Positions 12,208 through 23,838 of a stretch of DNA of 64,000 bases are shown piece after piece. Source of the DNA: Neodiprion pinetum (lineage: Eukaryota > Arthropoda > Insecta > Hymenoptera > Diprionidae); NCBI RefSeq assembly GCF_021155775.2, contig NC_060235.2, positions 11,998,884 to 12,062,883 of the forward strand, given 5' to 3'. The notes beneath the pieces were generated by a model. That model saw nothing but the letters and a program-made list of their open reading frames with translations, made no database searches and was not told the origin of the DNA. Position 1 is the stretch's first letter. Each line of letters starts with the position of its first letter. A program made the translations under genes and the position numbers.

Positions 12208-12237
12208 TACAATTTTATAAAATCTTTTTTAATCGGG
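12208..12237 (-). repeat. Right terminal inverted repeat of the EnSpm-like element
   Basis: Complement of 2070-2099, ending TTTTTTAATCGGG, followed by TG, which also precedes the left end. Confidence 0.88.
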
Positions 12238-12514
12238 TGTCTAACGGGACTGACTTTGCTCGCTCGTCCCGCACCCCTTGGAGCGTCGAGCAGCGAGCGA
12301 GGTTTTTGCTGAATTTACAATTTTGAAACAAAGGCTTGCCTCGCGACGTTCATTCCTGAAGCGCGTGATCCCCCGCTCGCCTCATCCCGGTGTTGATTAC
12401 CACGGGATCTGGCGGGTGCGGAGATGCTAACGTTGCTGACGGTAAATTACGCCATTGCGCTTTGGTCGTGCCATGAAACGTTTTGTAGCATGAATATATT
12501 ATATGAATTTAGAG

Positions 12515-14317
12515 CTACACTTCCTCGTCTCTTCTAAAAGCGGTATTAATCATTATTGACATTGGTATACACACGTGCGGCGTTCGTGATACAAATACCC
12601 TTGGAAAATCTCGTTCAACTGCGATCATCGCGGCTACTTTGTTTGGATCTTGCCCCCCTTTGCGCGATCTTCGGTTACGTGGTGAAACGTCAGCGGCCAC
12701 ATTTTCAAATCTGACATCCAGTTTCGGCCAATAATCGGCGGACCTTCGTTTCGCACGACATACAATATTTGATTCGATTTCACGCTCTTTCGCTCAATTG
12801 TTACATCGATATATCCAACCGCCGCAATCGGTTTTTTGTCATCTTCGCGAAGTTCTCCTTTGGCGGTGTTTAACCTAACGCTAGAAATTTTTTTTTTGTA
12901 TTTTCCGACTGAGATCGCGAAGATCGGCGCACTCGAATCAACTTCCATTTTCAACAATTCTTCATTTACTTCAATCGTTTCTATATGCGGTGCGGTCCTA
13001 TTTTGTTCGTTGTTGCTTCCTCTTTCATCATATACATGTATATACCCATACCATCCTCGACCTCGGGACAATGATCGCTCGTGAAACGCTGTTCTTCGTT
13101 TGACGTTTCGTCCGCAGTTATCTGTTCGCTGTCTATAAAGTTTTGGTTTGCCGCAGGTGATCGATATCTGTTTCTCGCACACGTCTTGTAAATTTAACCT
13201 TGTTTACCACACTCGCTACAATATTTATTTCGTAGGCTACACTGGTAACTTCGGTGTCTCTTTCCCCCACGACAGTAACACTCTTCGCTTACTGGGTTCG
13301 ACGCTGCTTGCGCGTTGCTGCTCGGTGCCCGCTGTTGGAGAATTCCTCTTCCTCTCGTCGTTCCTCGTCCTTGGCCGAAGCCGCTTGCTCCACGTCCACG
13401 ATGCCACGGTGTGTTGTAGCCTCTCTGTTGTCGCCTCTTGTTGACATGCCATATAGCGTTCACACTTGGAGCCTCGGTCGCCTCTTGTTTTGAAGTTTGC
13501 GGTGGTAACAATGACTCCGCTTTCGCGTCGGCCAGTTTGACGGTTTTTGCTAACTGGACCGACTGTTCCCACTCCAAATCTGGGGATTGTAATAATTTAT
13601 AACGCACGGTTCTCAACCTCATTCCAGATATCAGTTGATCTTTCAATTGATTCTTTAACTCTACCGCTGAGAAATTACATTTTTGTACTAACATTTGAAG
13701 TGCTTTTACAAATTCATCGATAGACTCATACTCCTTCTGCCTTCCTCCGCGGAACGTCAACCTTGCGAGATGTATGTTTTCTTTGGGTGCGTACAACTCT
13801 TCCAATTTTGTCTTCAGGGTCTCGTAGGGCATCGTTAAAGGTTTCGCAGGGGTTACCGCTGCCTTGAGTTCTCCGTAGACCTCCGCAGTAAATCGTGTTA
13901 TCAGCAATACTGACTTTTTCACTTCGGTAACATCGTTTAAGATGATAAAAGCCTCCAATTGGTCCTCGAATGTTTTCCATTTTGCCCCCTTTTTGAATGG
14001 TTCTATAATCTTGGCGTTGAATTGAGCCATCCTCGGTTCTTCTCGCACCGCCTCGTCCGTCCTCGTTTTACCGGTCCTCATTTTCCGCGACTACGCATTG
14101 CTTCCACTAAGAGTTTCCGCACAGAGTCTAATTTCGCTCCCGTTGGCAACTCGACCTCGAATCGTGAAAAAATCACCAATAGTTCGTCTTTGGAGTACGT
14201 TTGAATCCAGGCGGCTTGCCCCGATTTGAATTTTTTTTCCTTTCCAATCTCTGCCCACTTCGCGAGCCCTTTATCAGCGTTTATATCGTCTCCGAATCTT
14301 CTCACTCCCTCCACCAT
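12515..14317 (-). pseudogene. Ty3/Gypsy gag and protease remnant
   Basis: On the minus strand, a first ORF (14317-14078) has a SAP-like segment (YSKDELLVIFSRFEVEL). Its stop overlaps the start of a gag ORF (14081-13194) with a capsid-like domain, an RG-rich tail and a zinc-knuckle region. The second knuckle is cut by a frameshift at about 13194. The next frame (13182-12634) continues as a retroviral-type aspartic protease. The active site reads VDSSA where the family has D-S/T-G-A, so Gly is replaced. No reverse transcriptase follows; the coding sequence fades out by 12515. Overall it resembles the gag-protease part of K02A2.6-like Gypsy elements. Confidence 0.8.
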
Positions 14318-14530
14318 TCCTTCAATTTATTCAAATGTTTAATTTGTTTGAATCCCATTCTCGTCGCCACTGCTGAGAGCCCATTAATTGAGGGAACTGG
14401 CGAGGTAGCACTGAATACACGGAACACTTTGGAGGAGCCCACTGTTTATTTTCGTGTCGGCGGTACGAGCTCACAAGCTGGACTCCTCACCTCGACACCC
14501 GAATAACTCGGGTACCCTGTACCTTGCAGT
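14318..14530 (-). other. Possible leader, primer-binding site and LTR end of the Gypsy remnant
   Basis: Upstream of gag on the minus strand, TGGCGACGAGAATGGGAT (14369-14352) resembles a tRNA-primed binding site. The sequence beyond it (to about 14530) contains an AATAAA and could be the 5' LTR end. No second LTR copy was found, so the assignment is weak. Confidence 0.35.
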
Positions 14531-15813
14531 GGGGATACTTTCAAGAATTGTTTCAAAAATATTGTCGCAAGAATTATAGAGTGACTTTTTGAGATGTAGT
14601 TTACTCTGTTTGAAATATTTCAGAAATATTCTTATTGAATGTTTTATGAAACGTTTCAGATATATTTGAAAAAAAGATCGATGCAAGTTGAAAAGTCTAC
14701 GTCAAGAACTTGCAAAAGATTTCTTGAAATGTTTTAAAAATATTTATAATTTTTCTTATAAAATTTGAAATGAAACATCTCAAAAAATGTTTTTAAAATA
14801 ATGTAGCAAGGATTCTACACCAATGTTCAAAATCATGTGATCTTCCTGAAAATTTTCAGAAAGGTTTCTCAAAATTGAGTTTGTTAAAACTTTCGAAATG
14901 ACTTGAAGAAGTTACAGAATAAGTAAATAATTCATACAAAAATTTATTATACCTTAATAAACGCTTTCATTACAACAATATTATATTTTCAAATTAACAT
15001 TTCACATTCTTCTGATTTTCTTTTCAATTCACTTTCTAATCAATCTTGCACATAACTCGGGAACATTTGGTATTTATTACTAAAAATTTTCAAAATTTCT
15101 CGATCAGGTTTAAGTAATCCAATATTTGTACTTGTTAATCAAGTTATAGCATCATAAATAAACATTATTCTTTCGCATAACATTCGAAGAACTGTTAACT
15201 ACGTTTTAAAAATAATCTACGAAGTAATAAAAGAAAAACATTTTTTGTCATTCTAACCTACAGACAGGTACGCGCTGAAAATCTCCAAGTGGTTATCACA
15301 AACATTTTTATTTACGTCTAATGATCAGGCTTGATTGTCACGTTCATTTTCAGAATTAGTTATGCTAGAATACCAAAATACCTAAGGACGATTTTTTCAC
15401 ATTTTTCTTATAATTTACCACAGCTAACATTCTATTAACAGTGTCCACTGGGTTATAAAAAAATGACAATAAAATAATTTACGATGAAATGTAAGAAATT
15501 ATCAATGATCGGCTCAATGCGCCAGTAGTATATGATCCAAAAAATTGTAATTTTGTAAAAAAAAAATAATCGAAATCAGCTCGAAAATTACGCCACATCA
15601 CTAGAGAACATGCATAATTATAATAATCAATAATCTTTGCTCTCTTTTATTGAAACTAATTATTACTTTAAATTCAAATTGAATTATCTGAATGTTGTAC
15701 TATAATAATGGAACAAACCTATTCATTATTATAGTGTAATGATAAACTATGAAAAATATGTGAATTTATATTTTGATCAGTCACTTTGGGTTAAATGGAC
15801 GGCAATCAGTATA
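14531..15813. other. AT-rich stretch without recognisable features
   Basis: 1.3 kb of low-complexity sequence rich in TTTCAAAAATATTT-like words between 14540 and 14800. No ORF with family features and no terminal repeats seen. Confidence 0.5.
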
Positions 15814-16533
15814 CCGGGACAATCTCTAGAAACTATACAGTCAAAGCGCATGCCACTCCGAGTTTCAACCGTCAAATTCCGTTTCTGGCGGCGACGTAGT
15901 TCATACAAATTTTTGAGGTTATAATCTCGAACAGTCGAGGTAGTGACTCGGAAAGTTGATTCTTCAAATAACGGTCGAAACTTGATGCTAATGCTCTTTG
16001 AAAATTGGTTTTATTCGACTGAAATGAGAAATCTGTTTAATTGTTGGGTGCTTAGAAGAAATGCAGTAGGTAGGTGGGAACACTTTATTTGATCGCTTTT
16101 ATTATTTTTTACGTTAAAAATAACAATGAAATTTTTTTCTCTCAACAGGTGATACGGCCAAAATAATTACATCTCCAATATTCACTGTTATCTGCCTATT
16201 CAATCTATCACACGTACAAAGATCATCGCCACTTTCAAGCAACTAAGCAACTTTCTCACTCTCTTTTTATTACAGGCGGTAATATTGAATTTTGTCATTT
16301 TCGAAAATGAGACATTAAACCGAGAGTTCAAGAAATTCAAATATCTCACTATCTGTAACAAAACTGTGAATCTTTTTTTCTCGAAAATAGTTCAACAACC
16401 TTTACAAATAGTCGATAGTCAATGTATTTTTTCCGATCAATAAATTATTGCTACTACTATTAAAAATTTTCCAATGATTATCAGAGCTCATTCCGCAAAT
16501 TTTCAATGATGTTCGACTAAACGAATAAAGGGA

Positions 16534-18820
16534 TGAATAAGAATTCTCGACCTCGTATGTAATCTATTATAGAATCTTGGTGATCGGTCAATTGAGTAAA
16601 CGTATTTTTAGTTAACGTTTCGACCCGGATATGGGCCCTCCTCAGAACGATTTATTTTTTTAACTGTCAAGAACAACAAAAAGATTTTTTATAAAATAAA
16701 TAATAGTACTAGAAGTAATCAGACTTAGATATTGTAGATGTAATACTCTTAGAGCTATTATATATTATTGATTAGTAAGAACCTTTTGATTAATTGAAAT
16801 AAGAATGTCTTTAAGTGTTATTTACCTTTTTTTTGAATTAAGTAAGTGGACTAAGATGTAGTCGAATTCACAATTACAATTGGTGGAGACAGTGTTCTTT
16901 TGAGTGACGGTAGTCAATGTCAATCTTCAAGTTATTTTACATGTGGAAGTTAATAGTTGGAAGTCATTAATTAAGAAGATTAAAGAACTATGTTTCTTCA
17001 CAGTCAGTATGTCATTGTGTTAAAAGGTTTTTAAAGAAGGTCTTTTTAGCAATAAAATTAATTCGCAAGTGTCAAAGAAGTGGAGGTAGGCTCTTTATAA
17101 TTAAGTTCCACATGTCTAACGAAAAATTGTTGGTTGAACCGATTGAGTCAACAGGTGAATAACGACTGATGGAAGAAAACAAGTATAATCCACAGTGAAG
17201 GTGAACCTATTATAAACAATTATACAGAAAAACAATAAATATTTTGTGAGAAAAGTTATGTAGAAAGGACGGAGTAATGGGGACAAAAAAATTATTGTTG
17301 TATGTAGTTAAGGTTAAACAATATTTGTTGTGTGGGCGGAGATTAGAGGTTTGTAAATATTACTTAAATGTTCAACATCTTGTCTAAGAATAACAGAATT
17401 GGTGTGACCTACAATGTTGCACATTTCTAGTAACAGTCTTCTATAATAATTGTGTTCTTCACGAAGGATGTTTGTGTTGTCGTAATTAAAAGTGTGTTGT
17501 TTATCGATACTATGTTTCGTTAGTGCTGTGTGACGTTCTTCAATCTCATGTACATTGCGTTGGTGTTCCCTAATTCTGGTGTTGAGATGTCGACCAGTTT
17601 GACCTATGTAAACTTGATTGCAATCATTGCATGGTATTTTATACACAACATTAGATCGTTTGCCCATGGGGATCTTGTCTTTTCCTGTATCAAAAACTAG
17701 TTGTAAATCTTTTGAATTTTTTCCAACAAACTTGACATTATGTTTGACGAATAGGCGGTTAAGTGACTCAAAGAGACCAGATTAATATGGGATGGGGATA
17801 TATGTAGTAGCAGGTCTATTGTTATCTTCAGCGGGAGCAGAGTCAATATTATTGTCAGGTAAGTTGTTGATGTAGGTGCGTCTCTTATTAATATGTTGGT
17901 GTAATAGGCCATGAGGGTAATCATTCCATCTTAGTATATTGTATATGAGCGACAGGTTTTTTTCCTGGAACTCTGTTCTAGCAAGTTTGATAGCTCGGTC
18001 AACTAGGTTAATGATGGTGCCTATTTTGTAGGACAAAGGATGGTGAGAATTAAAATTCAGGTATCTTTGTGACCAGGTTTTTTTGTGAAACTAATCTGTT
18101 TTGATATTATTATTGTTGTGTATCAACAATACATCTAAGAAACTGATGGCGTTATTTTCTTCTGTTTCGATAGTAGATTGTAATCTTGGATGGTATCGGT
18201 TAAAAGTATTAAGAGTGTGATCTATTTTTTCTTTTGGAACGGCAGTAAGAATATCATCCACGTATCGAAAGTAGAACAGTTAATCAAAACCAAGATTGTT
18301 AATGCAAGACGTTTCCAAGTCTTCCATGACCAGGTCTGACAGGATTGGGGAGAGAGGAGATCCCATGGGCAAACCAAATTGTTGTCCATAAGTATCGTTA
18401 TTAAATTTGAATATTGCGGAGTCAAAACATATTTTCAAAGCTTTATCAAGTTCAATAAGGGAAATTGGGATCTTATTTTCAAGAGAAGCCCAACGGTTGT
18501 TTACTGCACGCAATGCGAGATCTGTAGGAACGTTGGTGAAGAGTGATATTACGTCTAGCGATATTAACGTATAATTGTCCGGGATAATCAATGTTTTTAT
18601 TGTATCAACTAAGAAAAAGCTATCTTCAACTCTCGAGGTGGGAGGTGTGATATTGGTGGTGAGCCATGAATTAATTGTCTTGGCCAAGGTATAGGTCGGG
18701 CTATTGACAAATGATACGATGATTCTTAATGGGACATCCTCTTTGGGAATTTTAGGTAGCCCAACGTTAACTAAAAATACGTTTACTTAATTGACCGATC
18801 ACCAAGATTCTATAATAGAT
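16534..18820 (-). mobile_element. Penelope-like retroelement, 5'-truncated
   Basis: Flanked by the 11-bp target duplication GAATAAAGGGA (16523-16533 and 18821-18831). About 57 bp near each end are inverted copies of each other (16561-16618 versus 18766-18820), the partial inverted-end arrangement known from Penelope-like elements. The uninterrupted target is seen in copy 2 of the host transposon. RT and GIY-YIG domains are read on the minus strand. Confidence 0.88.
17314..18790 (-). pseudogene. Penelope-like RT plus GIY-YIG endonuclease
   Basis: The frame begins inside RT at 18790, so the N-terminal RT blocks are missing. Recognisable in order: SLDVISLFTNVP, then FGLPMGSPLSPILSDLVM (18687-18280), then FRYVDDI, the catalytic aspartates, in a second frame (about 18270). 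A linker carries stops and frame changes (18222-17782). A GIY-YIG endonuclease follows (17667-17314), with CNDCNQVYIGQTGRHLNTRI and a downstream Glu/His-rich segment. The RT-GIY-YIG order defines canonical Penelope elements. At least two frame changes and a stop near 18090 make this copy dead. Confidence 0.87.
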
Positions 18821-19144
18821 GAATAAAGGGAACCTAATACTCAAATTGAAAATTCATGTAATATTATATTTATTAAAATGATTTCTGTATTTCATGTCAG
18901 TGCGGTTCGAAACGTAGAAAATCTAATCCAGAGCGTAGATATCAGGAACGTAGATCATGCATATCTTGTGACACAAGTTGAAAATCAACTTTCTCAAAAT
19001 GCGCCTTAACGTCACAAATAGCTTCAAGGACAATCATGTTTTATAGTAATGTCAGTACATTATTACGAGGATATTGACTTATCAGATTCAAGATTGTATC
19101 CCTTGTTCCATCAAAATAAATGAATATCTGATTTTCAACGAAGT

Positions 19145-19560
19145 TGTTTAGAGAGATGGCAAGAAGATATGGATCATTGACGTAGGATCTGCGAACTAGT
19201 GATTGAGGACGAGTTTAAATGAAACGAAATGATTTTGAGATGGAGAGGGATAATGATTAACAATAACCGAGGTTTTTATTGATCTTGATGCGGCGATACA
19301 GACCGTATCGCACGAGAACGTTACACAGAGTAATGGTTTACAGAGCGAGAGAACACATAGATTACACACGTACATGATTTTGAGACAGTAGACCATACAT
19401 GAGATACAGCTGATAGGTTTTGAGTCGCGACACGGGCAAGCGGCGAGGTTTGACGCAGATACAGCAAGTAAATATTGCACGCGAGTGTGCGTCCATGCGT
19501 GAGGAGGATTTTGAGTGTCGCGAGACACACATTCAACTAATTCGATACCTTGCCGAAACA
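19145..19560 (-). mobile_element. Solo LTR, TGTTTCGGC family, copy 1
   Basis: 416 bp, reading TGTTTCGGCAAGG...TCTCTAAACA on the minus strand, with an AATAAA signal in the 3' half. Exact 5-bp target duplication GAAGT on both sides (19140-19144 and 19561-19565). A second copy lies at 39139-39545 and diverged relatives are in the arms of the large palindrome. The ORFs inside are incidental. Confidence 0.92.
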
Positions 19561-21228
19561 GAAGTTCATGAAGATCGTTTTCCAAATAATATAATCCGAT
19601 ACAAAATCTAGTTCATAGTCCTCCGAACATCACCTTGTAACAAGGATATTTGGAAAGAGTCCCTGTGTTGCAGAAACCATTATAAAATTCTTGGTTTTCA
19701 ATTCGTGCCACTGAATGACTTTTGCGTTTCAGGTTCCATTTCCGATCTCAGGATGAGGTTTTTTTTTTTGTTCCAGACAATGCTAACATGAAATAGAGAC
19801 ATAATTGCGATGAATGGAGATTCACAAGCTTTCAGTCTTAGCATAGGACCCCGTAAAGAGTGTAAAATTGGATTTGATTTCAAGCTATCGATAAATTGCA
19901 TTGTAATAAAAAAGTGAGCGAGTAAGTGAATCCTATAGCAGACCAAGTGATTATTTGCAAAGCAACGTGCACTAGTAAGTGAATACATACTTTACACTTT
20001 ACTCGGGTTCCACGAGACCGAAGCACGGGTGATAACTGCAACTAGCTAGCCAGATGACACCGTCAACTGAGATTAAGTTTAAATACATTTTTAATTGAAG
20101 TTATTTAACATTTCTAGATTTGGATTGGTTCAGTTTGCCTCACAAAATTTAACCCTAAAATCTAATGGAGGACTTGGAGAACTATTTATCTGAATTTATT
20201 GCCAAAGAGAGTGAAAGTAAGCGTCAAAGTAAGATACCAAATTGAATGGTATAAAGTTTGAAAAACAATTCTGGTCAATAATAATGCTTGAATTACAATG
20301 TTGCACAGAGTGATTCCTCGGTAGAATGAATTGGCAGCAACGGTTAAGTAACAAACTTATCGCTATTGGCTCGATCGAAGCAAAATGATGAGATATTCAG
20401 CCAGTATGATCTGTAGTGTATCCCGTTCTTTAATTTTGCCTCAACTGATGTTAAGAAGGTGGCGATGACCTCATGAAATTCACTCTGACACCTGATGTCT
20501 GACGGAACAACCAGGTTTGATTGTTGTAATGATTGCACCGCTTCAGAAACCAGGATCCTTGCCACCGAAACGTTTTGACCATCAGGTAAGCCACATTTTT
20601 CCTCGTGTTAATCAAAGTTCAAACTTTGAGCCTGCTGAAAAAAAAAAAATAATTTTATCATTAAATCCATGTTAACATATTATAATAGTCGAAGATCACG
20701 GAATTAGAAATTTACTTACATGCTTCCATGTCTGACAACTTTAATTCCGCTAGACGATGAATTATTTCGTACCTGAAAATATTGGAAGCTATTATTATCA
20801 GATAGGAGCTTTCGATAGTTTTGGATATTACCTTCTAATAAAATGCACGAACCAAATCGTGAATGAAACGCATTTTTAATCTGACGTAAATGAAGAATCT
20901 GTTCACAATAAACGTTGTTTTCACTTGCCTACCTCTGTTTGTCCAGATTCCCACTTGGTAATGACATTTCACATTGAATTTCAGATTTTCATTTCGATAA
21001 ATAACACCCAATTTCTGTATCATTTGATACATGCTTTTTCGTTGAATTCTTTATTGCGTCAGTTGAATATTTTCCGATATCGACCACGGTATTGCTTAAC
21101 GATACTATTCTTCTTAGAGAACTCACGCTACGTAAGAATAAACAACAATGAAACCTCAATCCGCGGTTTTATGCGCGAGAGATTTACAGCTCCTGAGTAT
21201 TATTTGATTTTGTGTACGTTGGCCCCCT

Positions 21229-21935
21229 GAAATCATTTTTCATTAAATGATTACTCAAAATTCAGAAAAAAGTTAGCTTATCGCCTAATTACCTTTGCTT
21301 TCTTTTCTATCGTGTGACAGCTGAGTCAACCCATGATGAAACACTTACTTTCATGATCGCTTCATCTACATTATTATATTTTCGCTTTACAGCCTCTGAA
21401 ACGATAAAATTTACTCAATTATTTATTACACATTCTTATCGTCATATCGATACGATCAACTTTGCACTATTGATTTTAATTAATTATGATTTACCATAAA
21501 TGCACTTGCATAACATTATATATTTGAAGCTTTTATTTGTCTCCATTGTGATTTTATTTTTTTCTTGTCCTTTGTAGAAATATTTAACTAGAACCTCGTC
21601 AATAACCAGTCTAAGTAATATTGTGATTATCCCGTCACGGGAATTTTCACCTTTTATTGTTTTGATGTATGTAATCTGTAAAAATGTTATACATAGCAGT
21701 ATTTTTTTTATTTGTTAATAAATATTACAAAAACATGAGTTGTGCAGTTTATACGTGCTTAAAGGTATATAAGGCTCGAATCGAAGTACGTTAGCGTACG
21801 ATAATCGAGCGTTTTACACACGAAGTGTTATGAAATTATTTTCTCGCATTAGTATCGAAATGTACTATACTTATAATTAATATACAGTTTAGCAAATAAT
21901 TGTGAATAAAATTGCACGTCGTCTGGGAGGTAATA
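21229..21935. other. AT-rich stretch without recognisable features
   Basis: No gene, terminal repeat or structured RNA seen. A small palindrome (ACGTTAGCGTACG) sits near 21789. Confidence 0.45.
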
Positions 21936-22201
21936 TTACTGTAATAGAATTATAAGAATCACCGGAGCTGTCACATTTTTCTTTCTCGTCAATGCTGTTC
22001 CAACAGCTTCCATAGTTTCACTTTTATCATCCACCGGAAACAACTTTTCAATCAATATTCTTTCTGATGCTGATAGTTTTGTACATCCTTCACTCTCATT
22101 CGTTCTTCCAGTCTTAATATTTTTCAATTTGTTTTCAAGCTCAGTTTGGTTAACGTTAATTTTATTTAACAGTTGTATCAGGACTTCTTGTCCTTCTATA
22201 A
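21936..22201 (-). pseudogene. Possible isolated exon, DUF4806-like (uncertain)
   Basis: On the minus strand a good acceptor (TTATTTATAG) precedes about 85 open codons. These comprise a short coiled-coil-like segment (LIQLLNKINVNQTELENKLK) followed by ERILIEKLFPVDDKSETMEA. The LFP(V/L)-type start and helical pattern remind me of DUF4806 proteins, which in insects often sit in or near transposons. It could be the distal exon of the broken gene at 29924-31247, with the DIRS element in an intron, but splice phases were not established. Confidence 0.35.
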
Positions 22202-22416
22202 ATAAGTTAGATTTATTTACAAACTGTACATTATTTACGATTATAAGATTCAGAGTATCACGATATTTAATTATAACAACGTTTAAAGAAAGTGTCAAAG
22301 ATTATAAATTATTATGATTTTGTACTCACAAAGCAGTTGATCTAATTAAACGATCAAACGAACTTACCTGTTGTGAAGTTCGATCGTAATTATATGTAGA
22401 GTCTCGTTTGAGATGA

Positions 22417-22532
22417 TTACATCGTAGTACCGTCTACTTCACGTTAGTGTCACACGAATATTCAGAGCTTATAAAAAAAAAGAGAGCGCCTGGCCCCCTG
22501 GCGCTGCGGTTGTTCCTTCTCCAAGTCATATT
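22417..22532 (+). repeat. DIRS left inverted terminal repeat
   Basis: Runs from TTACATCGTAGTACCGTC to CTTCTCCAAGTCATA. It matches the complement of 27409-27526 with one or two mismatches. The adjacent outer 75 bp (22343-22416) are unique to this end and are complemented in the internal region. Confidence 0.93.
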
Positions 22533-22645
22533 GTTTAAAGTACTCCATAAGGATTGAAAATAATAAAGCAAACACATTTGAATAAATAAAGGGGGAGGGA
22601 ATGATAGAAACGAACGGAAATAAAACGTTCAATGGGTGGGATGTA

Positions 22646-22760
22646 ATCATCTCAAACGAGACTCTACATATAATTACGATCGAACTTCACAACAGGTAAG
22701 TTCGTTTGATCGTTTAATTATATTACGAGTCTCGTTTTCGAGATTACATCGTAGATGTTC
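22646..22760 (+). repeat. DIRS internal complementary region
   Basis: The first half (22646-22722) is the reverse complement of the outer left end (22343-22430). The second half (22719-22760) is the reverse complement of the outer right end (27505-27545). The junction GTTTAATTATATTACG fuses both element tips, as expected for the template that circularises a DIRS cDNA. Confidence 0.92.
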
Positions 22761-22926
22761 AGAGAAAAAATTATTTTATTATTTTCTAAACAGCCTCAGG
22801 CAACAAAAACGTAACTTTTATCGAGACCAGTGGTCTCTCGAGAACAAGAATCAGCGGTTTTTTATTCGCTTACTTCGATTCTAACAAAATGTAATTAATG
22901 ATATCTTATGCAATAACTTATAAATA

Positions 22927-23838
22927 TTATGAGAACACGGTTGCTGCAAAGTCTTTTCTGCCCGATTTAATCGGCCGATTATAATACTCTGCAAATACCT
23001 GCGAGTCCTTTGACCAGCCCGCGGTATTTCTTATCGCGCTAATATCCAACCCCTTTGCCAAGGCAGCCGACGTAGACGCGTGCCTTGTACTGTGCGCCGT
23101 GAACTCAGGTCCTATGCCGCTCTTTGCCAACACTGACCGGATCCAACGACTTATTGTCTGGGTACTCGCCGATTTGAAGGGTTTTCTCGAAGTGATCAGT
23201 ACGTTACTGCAATCGCCTCTGAGTGGTTTTGTTATTTCCAAATATCTCTTCAACGTGCTCGCTATGCACAGTCTAGGCTGTTCGCGAAAGTACGGCAATA
23301 ACAAAAGTGGCTGGAAAGCCCCTGGTCTCGACGTTTTAATGATGTCCGAGATCCTTATCTCGAAGCCCTGTGCCGAGTGAGAAATATTGTCAAGTCTCAT
23401 GAGCGAGAAAGTTTGCACTCGATGAGCCGTACCTAAAGCTAACAGCGTAACTAATCTCTCTGACAATTGTTGATTGTTTAATGATTCGAGAGGATATAAG
23501 TTCGCAATGTACGTAAGTACGATGCCGACGTCCCATGTTTCGTCGTATCGAGGTTTCGTTGGTCTAAGCCGAAAAATCCCTTTAAAAAATCTACTGATAA
23601 TCCGATCGTTAGTCATGTCGTTCGTCGATATTAACGAGATCGCCGATCGCGTCGCGTTTAATGTGCCATAGGAGGCTCCTGAACCGTATCTCATTTGCAG
23701 AAATTCGAGAATGCGGTTCGCGCTCGCTTTGTAAATGTCTGTTTCCGTCTCTCGACAGAAATTCGCCCATAGCTTAATAGGTCCTGAGTACTGCTTCCAT
23801 GTACTCTCGGCGAGAGAAGCCAACAACGTCTCGATCAC
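22927..23838 (-). CDS. DIRS tyrosine recombinase
   Basis: 303 codons from an ATG at 23838, overlapping the end of the RT frame by 4 nt. It replaces the DDE integrase of other retroelements and would insert the circular cDNA by strand exchange. The N-terminal SAM-like core-binding region (TWKQYSGPIKLWANFC) is followed by the catalytic domain: Arg in LGTAHRVQTFSLMRL, the H-x-x-R box in AHSTRHASTS, and the nucleophile Tyr in VFAEYYNR. All catalytic positions that I can identify are present and the frame is unbroken. Confidence 0.92.
   Translation of the reverse strand: MIETLLASLAESTWKQYSGPIKLWANFCRETETDIYKASANRILEFLQMRYGSGASYGTLNATRSAISLISTNDMTNDRIISRFFKGIFRLRPTKPRYDETWDVGIVLTYIANLYPLESLNNQQLSERLVTLLALGTAHRVQTFSLMRLDNISHSAQGFEIRISDIIKTSRPGAFQPLLLLPYFREQPRLCIASTLKRYLEITKPLRGDCSNVLITSRKPFKSASTQTISRWIRSVLAKSGIGPEFTAHSTRHASTSAALAKGLDISAIRNTAGWSKDSQVFAEYYNRPIKSGRKDFAATVFS

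Larger units (their letters stand above)
2070..12237. mobile_element. EnSpm/CACTA-like DNA transposon, 10.2 kb
   Basis: The two ends are inverted repeats of about 30 bp beginning CCCGATTAAAAAAGATTTTA (2070 inward, and its complement ending at 12237) with roughly one mismatch. The flanking dinucleotide TG is present on both sides (2068-2069 and 12238-12239), fitting the short target duplications of this superfamily. Inside each end is an AT-rich array of TATACAATTGTATA-like motifs, as expected for subterminal transposase sites. The element contains a Transposase_21-type transposase on the minus strand, a divergent BEN-domain gene on the plus strand, and a later LTR-like insertion at 2572-5279. 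The termini are CCCG rather than the classic CACTA. Confidence 0.85.
15814..21228. mobile_element. TIR transposon of unassigned superfamily, copy 1 (interrupted)
   Basis: Starts CCGGGACAATCTCTAGAAAC at 15814, preceded by ATA. The same terminus begins copy 2 (42241) and copy 3 (61385). Its interior (15840-16533 and 18832-21228) is the reverse complement of 42350-44780. The right end is truncated near 21228, where homology with copy 2 stops about 110 bp before the terminus. It was split by a Penelope-like element and by a solo LTR. I see no recognisable transposase, so it is probably non-autonomous. Confidence 0.72.

Noticed and set aside
13254..13493. Plus-strand ORFs opposite gag
   Set aside because: Shadows of the minus-strand gag reading frame.
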